20,084 nt of DNA from an uncultured Eubacteriales bacterium (GTDB lineage: Bacteria; Bacillota; Clostridia; Oscillospirales; Oscillospiraceae): positions 1 to 20,084 of the forward strand of contig URPU01000041.1 in NCBI GenBank assembly GCA_900549865.1, given 5' to 3'. The notes under the pieces are model-generated. The model saw nothing but the letters and a program-made list of their open reading frames with translations. It had not been told where the DNA came from and ran no database searches. This document shows, piece after piece, positions 8,150 to 14,213 of the stretch (its first letter is position 1; each line of letters starts with the position of its first letter). A program made the position numbers and the translations under genes.

Positions 8150-9274
8150 TCATCCCGTGAATGTGATAGCTGTACCGTGGAGGGTGATGCTTTCGACCGC
8201 ATTTATATCTATCGCCGCGCCGCCCCACGCGCAATACAGTCTGGCTTCTCCGTTTACGTACTCTGCGGACATACACCCGCCGGTCGTGAATTCCCCGCCG
8301 CCGGTAAGATGCAAAACGGCGTCCGCACATATTCTGTCGCCGATGGCGATGTAATACGGCTGCTTTTCCGGCGGGCATTTTCCGGCCATCAGTTCCTCGG
8401 CACCGTCGTAATCCACGCGCCACACGGCGGCAGTCGATGAAAGCTCCAGCCCGTAAAGCGTTACCTCTGTGCCGGTCTCCTCATCCGTCACGACCGCACC
8501 GCCAAAGCTGATATACCGCACCTCATGTTCGGTCGGCGCAAAGCTCACTGTGCCGTACACGTTCCCGGTATCCTGTGCCCAATCACGGCGCGATGCATAG
8601 CCGGAGGCGTCGTATGCATCAATATTGAAGCGCATGAGCGTCAGCTCCACCGCTCCGAAACCCAGCTGTGCAAGCGCGTCATTCGGGATATAGCACTGCA
8701 CGGTCAGCGTCTTTGTTTCCGCATCATACGCATCCTGCAAGACGGCCTCTGTTATCTCATCGCGTCCACTCAGACTGCGTCCCGGCTGCAAGACGGGGTT
8801 CGCGTATCCGCCGCAGTCCTCGCTTACTGACCACAGGAAGCTTCCTTCGTCGGGCCACGCCTTGATTTCCGCCATATCGACCGGGGATATATTCACATAC
8901 ACGCGCTGAAACTCCCCGTCGTTTATCGCCGACAGCAACGTCACCCCGCCGTCGTCCGCGGCATACTCAACATAGCTTTCCGTGTTGCTGGCGTCGATAT
9001 TCATGTTCTGCCGGATCTCCTGCCGGCGGCGTGTGTGGATGCTGACCGCCGCATACGCCGTGACTGTCAGCAGCGCCGCAGCGACCGCCGCCGCAAGGCA
9101 TATCCGCAGCAGCATCCGTCCGTCAATTTTTTTCCCGCATCGTCCATTATTCATTTGCGAAGCACTCTCCTTTTCAATAATACCAGCGCCAACTGAAAAG
9201 GAGTATGCAGAAGCTTCTTCTATGAACCGCCCGTCTATCGCGCCGAGCGCCCTTGATATATTCTCCTGTCTCAT
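8150..9274 (-). CDS. Probable membrane anti-sigma factor of the ECF pair
   Basis: This is a 374-residue protein. The N-terminus (ISRALGAIDGRFIEEA, residues 6-21) matches the short cytoplasmic segment seen in many clostridial proteins encoded beside ECF sigma factors. A single hydrophobic helix spans about 55-77. A beta-rich extracytoplasmic domain of about 295 residues follows, with no enzyme motif I recognise. The ATG overlaps the sigma stop by one base (TGATG), so translation is coupled. Expected role: hold the sigma factor at the membrane and release it when the outer domain senses an envelope signal. Seen: topology, overlap, N-terminal motif. Known: such pairs are common in Firmicutes. 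Inferred: sigma binding; the signal is unknown. Confidence 0.75.
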   Translation of the reverse strand: MRQENISRALGAIDGRFIEEASAYSFSVGAGIIEKESASQMNNGRCGKKIDGRMLLRICLAAAVAAALLTVTAYAAVSIHTRRRQEIRQNMNIDASNTESYVEYAADDGGVTLLSAINDGEFQRVYVNISPVDMAEIKAWPDEGSFLWSVSEDCGGYANPVLQPGRSLSGRDEITEAVLQDAYDAETKTLTVQCYIPNDALAQLGFGAVELTLMRFNIDAYDASGYASRRDWAQDTGNVYGTVSFAPTEHEVRYISFGGAVVTDEETGTEVTLYGLELSSTAAVWRVDYDGAEELMAGKCPPEKQPYYIAIGDRICADAVLHLTGGGEFTTGGCMSAEYVNGEARLYCAWGGAAIDINAVESITLHGTAITFTG

Positions 9275-9828
9275 CAGACCAATCCCTCCTTTGTCAGATA
9301 GCGGCGTAACCTGTCTCTCAGGCGGAAAAGGCGCACGGAGACGAGATTTTCGCGCATATCAAGCGCCTTGGCTATATCCGCCACGGTATCGGAAAACCAG
9401 TATCTGCGCACAAACATCACTCTGTCCTCACGTTTTAACTCCGAGAGAAACGCGTTGATAGCCGCCGTGAGCTCCGCGGTCTCGGCCTCGTTTTCGACCG
9501 AGAATGTATCGGGAATGCACTCCTCCAGCTCTTCAAAAGCCGCGTCATAGCTGCTGTTCCGCTTTTGCGCGGTGTTGGAATGATAACGCGTCACGGCGAG
9601 ATTTCTGGCAATGCGGCAGACATAGGTTTTCAGCGGATCCGGCCTGTGCGGCGGAATGCTGTTCCAGCAGCCCAGATATGTATCGTTTTCGCACTCCTCC
9701 GCATCCTGACGGCTGCCAAGTATATTTCGCGCCACACATCTGACCGGCACGCCGTATTTATCCCGCAGCGCCTCTATCGCCTGTTCTGAGCGCTCAAAAA
9801 ACAGGGCGATTATCTCTTCGTCTCTCAA
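9274..9828 (-). CDS. ECF-type RNA polymerase sigma factor
   Basis: This is about 184 residues from the start chosen here. Region 2 lies near the N-terminus, with the pattern RNILGSRQDAEECENDTYLGCW that contacts core polymerase and melts the -10. Region 4 is C-terminal (LKREDRVMFVRRYWFSDTVADIA, then a helix-turn-helix before RLFRLRDRLRRYL). There is no sigma region 1 or 3, as usual for this class. I chose TTG at 9828 because AAAGGA lies 8 bases upstream and the protein then begins like its relatives (RDEEIIALFFERSEQAI). The frame is open to a TTG at 9855, but that codon has no Shine-Dalgarno. The gene overlaps its anti-sigma partner by one base and follows the obgE terminator, so it has its own promoter. 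I could not define that promoter confidently. Confidence 0.85.
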   Translation of the reverse strand: MRDEEIIALFFERSEQAIEALRDKYGVPVRCVARNILGSRQDAEECENDTYLGCWNSIPPHRPDPLKTYVCRIARNLAVTRYHSNTAQKRNSSYDAAFEELEECIPDTFSVENEAETAELTAAINAFLSELKREDRVMFVRRYWFSDTVADIAKALDMRENLVSVRLFRLRDRLRRYLTKEGLV

Positions 9829-9895
9829 ATGCTCACGTCCTTTCCGCCTCACCAATACACTATGGAATCAACGGCTGATATTACAAAAAGGGCGC

Positions 9896-9927
9896 AAAAA
9901 AGTCATCCGCTGCCGGATGACTTTTTT
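9896..9927 (-). terminator. Intrinsic terminator after obgE
   Basis: A perfect inverted repeat of six A, GTCATCCG, a 4-nt loop, CGGATGAC and six T. Because both sides carry A/T runs it would work in either direction. It ends the obgE transcript 7 bases past the stop codon and insulates the sigma gene downstream. Confidence 0.92.
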
Positions 9928-9933
9928 GGAAGC

Positions 9934-11217
9934 TCAGTCCTTATATTCAAACATAAGATCGTACATGCTGACGGTGTCGCCGTCCTTGACGCCCATCTGC
10001 TCCATCCGCTGATACACACCGGAATCGCGCAGAACGCGGTCAAAATACATGCGGCTCTCGTAATCCTCAAAGTTGATAGTGGCGACGAGGCGCTGGAGCC
10101 ACGGGCCTTCCACGATCCACATATCGTCAAAGTGCTGAATGTCAAGCGCCTCAGAGGTGTCAATAACAGGCTCCGGCGGAACATAATCCGCCTCAAAGCT
10201 TATCATTGCGGGAAGCTCCGACAGCCTGTGCGCACACTCCTTGACAAGCTCGCGCGTGCCCTCATGCGTAACGGCGCTCATTTCAAAGAACTCATAGCCC
10301 AGCGCCTCCACATGCGCCTTGAGGCGGGCGATATTATCACTGCCATCCTCAACGAGGTCGCACTTGTTGGCTGCGACGAGCTGCGGCCGCGCCGCAAGCT
10401 CAGGACTGTATTCCTTCAGTTCCGCGTTTATGGCATCAAAATCCTCGACCGGGTCGCGCCCTTCAGAGCCGGAGACATCGACCAGATGCACAAGGAGACG
10501 GCATCTGTCGATATGGCGCAGGAAATCGTAGCCAAGCCCTGCCCCTTCGGATGCGCCCTCGATTATGCCGGGGATATCGGCCATGACGAACGACACGCCC
10601 TCATCGACATATACAACGCCGAGATTGGGGAAGAGCGTGGTGAAATGATAATTCGCTATCTTGGGGTGTGCCTTGCTGACGACGGAAAGGAGCGTGGACT
10701 TGCCCACGTTGGGGAAGCCGACAAGCCCGACGTCGGCCAGAAGCTTAAGCTCCAGCGTGATATCGTGACTCTCCCCGGGCAGACCGGGCTTTGCAAAGCG
10801 CGGGACCTGCCTTGTCGGCGTGGCGAAATGCATATTGCCCCAGCCGCCGCGGCCGCCCTTGGCCGCGACCCAGTTTTCACCGGTGGACATGTCATGCATT
10901 ATCGCGCCGGTTTCCGTGTCGCGGACTATCGTACCGCGGGGAACCTTTATATACAGCGTCTCGCCGTCCTTGCCGTAGCAGCGCTTCCCCTGTCCGTTCG
11001 CACCGCTGCCGGCCGTATATTTGCGCTTATAGCGGAAGTCCATCAGCGTGGACATATTATCGTCCACAACAAAGACGATATTTCCGCCGCGGCCGCCGTC
11101 TCCCCCGTCAGGGCCGCCGGCGGCAACGTACTTTTCCCTGTGGAAAGCGACCGCGCCGTCCCCGCCCTTGCCGGCGTGGATGCTTATTCTGGCCTTATCG
11201 ACAAATGCAGATGCCAT
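9934..11217 (-). CDS. obgE: GTPase ObgE/CgtA, ribosome assembly factor
   Basis: This is a 427-residue, full-length Obg protein. The Gly-rich Obg fold spans about 1-158 (GKGGDGAVAFHREKYVAAGG, then repeated G-x-G turns). The G domain follows with G1 GFPNVGKST, G3 DIPGI and G4 NKCD. A C-terminal OCT domain completes it, as in Gram-positive Obg. The protein binds the large ribosomal subunit and links ribosome maturation to stress and growth. I chose the ATG at 11217 (MASAFVDKARI) because GGAGGA lies 5 bases before it; a longer open frame to 11241 lacks both homology and a Shine-Dalgarno. It lies downstream of rpmA and rplU, the common Firmicute order, but behind its own terminator hairpin. Expression therefore depends on read-through or on an internal promoter I did not find. 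Confidence 0.97.
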   Translation of the reverse strand: MASAFVDKARISIHAGKGGDGAVAFHREKYVAAGGPDGGDGGRGGNIVFVVDDNMSTLMDFRYKRKYTAGSGANGQGKRCYGKDGETLYIKVPRGTIVRDTETGAIMHDMSTGENWVAAKGGRGGWGNMHFATPTRQVPRFAKPGLPGESHDITLELKLLADVGLVGFPNVGKSTLLSVVSKAHPKIANYHFTTLFPNLGVVYVDEGVSFVMADIPGIIEGASEGAGLGYDFLRHIDRCRLLVHLVDVSGSEGRDPVEDFDAINAELKEYSPELAARPQLVAANKCDLVEDGSDNIARLKAHVEALGYEFFEMSAVTHEGTRELVKECAHRLSELPAMISFEADYVPPEPVIDTSEALDIQHFDDMWIVEGPWLQRLVATINFEDYESRMYFDRVLRDSGVYQRMEQMGVKDGDTVSMYDLMFEYKD

Positions 11218-11245
11218 ATCAGTCCTCCATGCAATATACATAAGA

Positions 11246-11272
11246 AAAGGCCGGACGCGGTGTCCGGCCTTT
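11246..11272 (-). terminator. Intrinsic terminator between rpmA and obgE
   Basis: A perfect 11-bp stem (AAAGGCCGGAC) with a 5-nt loop, followed on the minus strand by TTTTCTT. It would stop most rplU-rpmA transcripts before obgE and so lower the GTPase level relative to the ribosomal proteins. Confidence 0.88.
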
Positions 11273-11282
11273 AAGTCAACAT

Positions 11283-11546
11283 TTACTGAGCGATTTCTTC
11301 GTAAACAGAGACCTTTTTGCGGTCCTTGCCCATGCGCTCGAACTTCACCTTGCCGTCCACAAGAGCGAACAGAGTGTCGTCCTTACCCTTACCGACGTTG
11401 GTACCCGGGTGGATCTTAGTTCCGCGCTGTCTGACAAGGATGTTGCCGGCCAGAACAAACTGCCCGTCGGCTCTCTTGGCGCCAAGACGCTTTGACTCAC
11501 TGTCGCGGCCGTTCTTGGTAGAACCCATACCTTTTTTATGTGCCAT
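11283..11546 (-). CDS. rpmA: 50S ribosomal protein L27
   Basis: This 87-residue protein has the L27 signature AHKKGMGSTKNGRDSESKRLG and the core GNILVRQRGTKIHPGTNVG. Its N-terminal tail reaches the peptidyl transferase centre. The start is fixed: AAAGGAGGG lies 8 bases before the ATG, and an in-frame TAA directly precedes it. L27 therefore begins at MAHKKG without the short N-terminal extension that many Firmicutes carry and that the protease Prp removes. Consistently, only 40 bases separate it from rplU, so no prp gene is present there. It is co-transcribed with rplU. Confidence 0.98.
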   Translation of the reverse strand: MAHKKGMGSTKNGRDSESKRLGAKRADGQFVLAGNILVRQRGTKIHPGTNVGKGKDDTLFALVDGKVKFERMGKDRKKVSVYEEIAQ

Positions 11547-11586
11547 TTAGGTTTCCCTCCTTTAGTCAATATCAGTTGCGGAAGAA

Positions 11587-11901
11587 TTAAGCGTTGATAG
11601 TCTCGATCTGAACCTTGGTGTAGGGCTGTCTGTGACCCTGCGTCCTGCGGTAGCCCTTTTTAGGCTTCATCTTATAGACGCGGATCTTGGCGCTCTTGCC
11701 ATTCTTGACGACATTTGCGGAGACGGACGCGCCTTCAATGCAGGGTGCGCCGAACACTGCGGTCTCACCGTCTATAACAGCCAGAACCTGGTCGAACTTA
11801 ACAGCCTCGCCTGCTGCAGCGTCTATCTTCTCAACAAAGATAACGTCGCCCTCAGCAACACGGTACTGCTTGCCGCCGGTCACGATGATAGCATGCTTCA
11901 T
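11587..11901 (-). CDS. rplU: 50S ribosomal protein L21
   Basis: This 104-residue protein has the L21 features AIIVTGGKQYRVAEGD and the C-terminal KPKKGYRRTQGHRQPYTKVQIETI, which contacts 23S rRNA. I chose the ATG at 11901 (MKHAII) since GGAGG lies 8 bases upstream; an ATG at 11907 is only 2 bases from it and too close. It is the first gene of the rplU-rpmA(-obgE) unit and is preceded by a strong promoter and a structured leader. Confidence 0.98.
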   Translation of the reverse strand: MKHAIIVTGGKQYRVAEGDVIFVEKIDAAAGEAVKFDQVLAVIDGETAVFGAPCIEGASVSANVVKNGKSAKIRVYKMKPKKGYRRTQGHRQPYTKVQIETINA

Positions 11902-11978
11902 GAACATATCCTCCCTCTTTATAGGTCTCGCTCTTAGGGCGGAGGCATAGCCCCGCTTTTCTGCCCCTTCAATGCGGC
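11902..11978 (-). ncRNA. Candidate L21 leader, ribosomal protein autoregulatory RNA
   Basis: About 77 bases lie between the predicted start of transcription and the L21 ATG. They hold a 7-bp hairpin at 11939-11956 with one bulged A and a 3-nt loop, then a single-stranded stretch and the GGGAGG. Firmicute rplU genes often carry an L21 leader that mediates autoregulation. Position and hairpin fit, but I could not compare it with the family model. Confidence 0.45.
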
Positions 11979-11984
11979 TTTAGT

Positions 11985-12013
11985 AGGATAACATGTCCGC
12001 CCGCCATTGTCAA
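11985..12013 (-). promoter_or_regulatory. Strong sigma-A promoter of the rplU operon
   Basis: On the minus strand there is a perfect TTGACA (12013-12008), a 17-base spacer, then TATCCT (11990-11985). The expected start is near 11978. It is the best promoter match in the window, as expected for ribosomal protein genes. Confidence 0.88.
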
Positions 12014-12031
12014 GGTTTTTCTTGAAAAACC
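12014..12031 (-). terminator. GGTTTTTC/GAAAAACC hairpin after the DUF3298 lipoprotein gene
   Basis: A perfect 8-bp inverted repeat with a 2-nt loop lies 18 bases past the lipoprotein stop codon. Its edge touches the -35 box of the rplU promoter. It lacks a downstream T-run, so it may terminate weakly or act as a protein site. Terminator is the simpler reading. Confidence 0.5.
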
Positions 12032-12049
12032 GGCGATATTTTCCGCATT

Positions 12050-13396
12050 TTATCCGACAGCCTCTATGCTGTCGTCGTCAATAAGGATATAGCTGCCGTC
12101 CTCGCCGCTCTGTGTGAGCAGAAGCCCCTTCTGCTGTCCGGAGGCGTCCATATAGCTAACTCGAAGCTTCGGCATACCGTCGGGTATAAGCGTTTCAAGC
12201 TGGAGCACACAGTCGCTCATATAGCTGCATGCCCAGAGCTGTGCCGTCTCATAAAACCTGTCGGAATAGTCAACTGCCGAAAGGCGTACGTCATACACCG
12301 TTCCGACGGCCTCAAGGCAAAGCTGTTCGCTGTTCTCGTCAACTGTGACTTTGTCGATTATCTCGATTGATCCATCGGCGACATCGCTCTGCGCCTTGAG
12401 CTCAAGACTGCCGTCACTAGTGACATCAGCAGGAAGCCACTTGTCGTCTATATGTCCATTAAGGTCGCTGTACGGAATGTCGAATTCAACGATGCCCGCC
12501 GCATACGGGCCAAGCTCGTACACCGTGGAGAATATGACCATGCCGTCCTCGTCAAAATACCATGAGCCGTCGCGCACGAGCGCCGCTATGGCCGTCTCCA
12601 CATCGGGCTGTGTCGTAAGGGCAATGTCCTCAACAACGCGCGCGGAATAATACCCGTCCTTGTCCGCTTTATAAAGCTTCATCATATAATCGGCAAGGAA
12701 GGCCGCAAGCGCTTCCCTGTCGCTTGACAGCATGTCCAGCGTGACGTACTCGCCGCTCTCGGTGTCAAAGGTATAGCCGGTGTCAAAGTAGTTCCCATGC
12801 GCGCCGCCCGTGAAGGTATAGGTGTTATACACCATGCTGAGCACACGGCTGTCTATGCGCGCGACCTTGGCCGTGCGCGAGGAGACATATTCAAGCGGCA
12901 GATCTGTCTGGCCGTTTTCAACGGCGTAGCTGTAGTTATCGGTCGCCATTTCAAGCATACCGTTCACGCCGCTGGGCAGGCCGTCCTCACCGGATACGCC
13001 GTAGTCGTTCCCGGTATAATAGGTCTCATCGACCGTGGCGATGTATTCGTTTATTGCCGCGGCCGCGTCGTCGCGCCCTTCTATATAAACGGCGGGCGTC
13101 TCATACGAAAACGTGAGTATGAGCGTATCGCCGTTCTGCGGGTCATAATGCTCTTCCTTCTGCGAAGAGATGCTGACAATGACATGCTCAAGCAGGTCTG
13201 AGGCCGCCTTGCTGCCTGTCGTGTCGATCTCCTGCGCCGGTGTTGGCGCGGCGGTTTCCTCCGGCGTCTGTGCGTCGCTCGCATCCGGCAGGGGCGGAAG
13301 CTCCACATTTTTCAGGTTCGCAAGCTCCCCGCATCCGCAAAGCGCAAGGGCAAGCGCAGCAATCAGCAAAAGCGCTGTTATCTTCTTCATATTCAT
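12050..13396 (-). CDS. Lipoprotein with DUF3298/RsiV-like domain
   Basis: This is a 448-residue protein. The N-terminus is a lipoprotein signal (MNMKKITALLLIAALALAL) with candidate acylated Cys at 20 or 22, then a Pro/Thr/Ala-rich linker (33-58). Residues about 68-180 resemble the domain found before DUF3298. Residues about 190-310 carry the DUF3298 marks FTGGAHGNYF and ELGPYAAGIVEFDIPY. Known relatives are RsiV, whose outer domain binds lysozyme, and PdaC-type enzymes; this protein has no membrane helix or deacetylase domain. It is probably a surface lipoprotein with a binding role. The start at 13396 is preferred: GGAGG lies 12 bases upstream, while it abuts the alternative ATG at 13408. 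It follows the CYTH gene by about 70 bases. Confidence 0.82.
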   Translation of the reverse strand: MNMKKITALLLIAALALALCGCGELANLKNVELPPLPDASDAQTPEETAAPTPAQEIDTTGSKAASDLLEHVIVSISSQKEEHYDPQNGDTLILTFSYETPAVYIEGRDDAAAAINEYIATVDETYYTGNDYGVSGEDGLPSGVNGMLEMATDNYSYAVENGQTDLPLEYVSSRTAKVARIDSRVLSMVYNTYTFTGGAHGNYFDTGYTFDTESGEYVTLDMLSSDREALAAFLADYMMKLYKADKDGYYSARVVEDIALTTQPDVETAIAALVRDGSWYFDEDGMVIFSTVYELGPYAAGIVEFDIPYSDLNGHIDDKWLPADVTSDGSLELKAQSDVADGSIEIIDKVTVDENSEQLCLEAVGTVYDVRLSAVDYSDRFYETAQLWACSYMSDCVLQLETLIPDGMPKLRVSYMDASGQQKGLLLTQSGEDGSYILIDDDSIEAVG

Positions 13397-13433
13397 AATA
13401 AATCGCATCCTCCGATCTTCGCATCTCGGTCTT

Positions 13434-13469
13434 ATGACGCGCTGACATTAACGAATGTTCCTGCGTCAT
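13434..13469. repeat. Nested 36-base dyad at the CYTH stop codon
   Basis: Outer arms ATGACGC (13434-13440) and GCGTCAT (13463-13469) enclose inner arms ACATT (13445-13449) and AATGT (13454-13458), with a symmetric 4x4 internal loop and a 4-nt apical loop. The outer arm includes the CYTH stop codon. There is no T-run. It could be an RNA processing hairpin, a weak terminator or an operator for the lipoprotein gene. Confidence 0.45.
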
Positions 13470-13984
13470 ATCTCGTCATAGGGCACCTCAACAGCCATGG
13501 CGGCATTCGTATACCTGCCGTCCTCCGTTATCTCCTTGAGTATATGCACCTGCGGCGGGAAAACGACATTCTCGTTCTCGTCGTCAAGCTCTATCTCCAT
13601 TATCGCCCTGTCCTGCCAGAACGGGAAAACGTCTATCTCGAACACGCGGCCGCAATAAGGAAGGCAATACCGGCTTTTACATATAACATGCTTCTGCGGA
13701 TCGGCGGTCTTCAATAGCGCCGCGTACTCTGCCGCAGTTATCTCACGCTCACACTCCACGCGCCGTGCGGCGGTAATGCGCGTTTTCACCGTGTGCGTAT
13801 AGGTATAGCGATCGTTCGCCCCGCGCATTCTTACGCGCGCGGTCTCTCCCGGCTGCGCGGCAAGATAGATCTGCACAATGTCCGTCCTCTCCGCGCACGT
13901 GGAAAGCACAGCTTCATCCGGCATTGCAATAAGGAAGCGCCGCTCTATTTCATAATGTTCATAATTATCTTTAACGTTATTCAT
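13466..13984 (-). CDS. CYTH-domain protein (triphosphate-binding family)
   Basis: This 172-residue protein is a single CYTH domain, the fold of class IV adenylate cyclase, thiamine triphosphatase and inorganic triphosphatases. The N-terminal signature is EIERR (residues 12-16), close to the ExExK metal/phosphate motif but with Arg in place of the final Lys. Further tunnel residues are seen in ARVRMRG, TVKTRI, ECEREI, FEIDVF and IMEIELDDE. The likely substrate is a triphosphate compound, but the sequence does not tell which. I chose ATG at 13984: it gives the correct domain start and sits just behind a promoter. The frame is open upstream to 14110 but that part is not domain-like. There is no Shine-Dalgarno, and the message may be leaderless. 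Confidence 0.85.
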   Translation of the reverse strand: MNNVKDNYEHYEIERRFLIAMPDEAVLSTCAERTDIVQIYLAAQPGETARVRMRGANDRYTYTHTVKTRITAARRVECEREITAAEYAALLKTADPQKHVICKSRYCLPYCGRVFEIDVFPFWQDRAIMEIELDDENENVVFPPQVHILKEITEDGRYTNAAMAVEVPYDEI

Positions 13985-13990
13985 GCTGCG

Positions 13991-14019
13991 ATTATAATAC
14001 GCGGGCGGGCAAAAATCAA
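13991..14019 (-). promoter_or_regulatory. Promoter of the CYTH gene, start on the ATG
   Basis: On the minus strand there is TTGATT (14019-14014), a 17-base spacer and a perfect TATAAT (13996-13991). The A of the ATG at 13984 lies 7 bases past the -10 box, which is the normal distance to a transcription start. This predicts a leaderless or nearly leaderless mRNA. Confidence 0.7.
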
Positions 14020-14133
14020 GCTTGTGCAGGCGTGGCATAGCCAAGCATTTAAGTAGGAATTTAAATTTGACATTCTGCCGCGACATGTATATCTTTCTTC
14101 GGCATTTCATAACAAAAATCGCTCTTACCGCTA

Positions 14134-14163
14134 TTGCATATCATGTGTAGATTGTGATAAAAT
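14134..14163 (+). promoter_or_regulatory. Promoter of the oxidoreductase-hypA operon
   Basis: TTGCAT (14134-14139), an 18-base spacer and TAAAAT (14158-14163), with TG one base before the -10 box (extended -10). The expected start is near 14170, with the palindrome just downstream. The region from 14020 to 14133 holds no gene; it is partly AT-rich and contains short dyads (TGGC-ATA-GCCA at 14033-14043). Confidence 0.6.
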
Positions 14164-14175
14164 AGGCTAATCAGT

Positions 14176-14193
14176 GTGATAAATGATTATCAC
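14176..14193. promoter_or_regulatory. 18-bp palindrome GTGATAA-N4-TTATCAC, candidate repressor operator
   Basis: This is a perfect 7-bp inverted repeat with a 4-base centre, at about +7 to +24 of the predicted transcript. The half-site GTGATAA also occurs as a direct copy at 14154-14160, overlapping the -10 box, exactly 22 bases (two helical turns) upstream. This favours cooperative binding of a dimeric repressor. The spacing does not match CRP or the canonical Rex half-site. The N-terminal winged-helix segment of the encoded oxidoreductase is one possible ligand. Confidence 0.6.
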
Positions 14194-14213
14194 GCAAATT
14201 ACGAGGTGAGTAT

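Noticed and set aside
9829..11274. 481-codon plus-strand open frame opposite obgE
   Set aside because: It is a shadow of obgE, whose conserved GTPase motifs are unmistakable. The antisense product has no recognisable domain and no ribosome binding site.
14176..14193. CRP or Rex site
   Set aside because: TGTGA and TCAC are 10 bases apart rather than the 6 of CRP, and the half-site GTGATAA does not match TTGTGAA or TTGTTAA of Rex operators.
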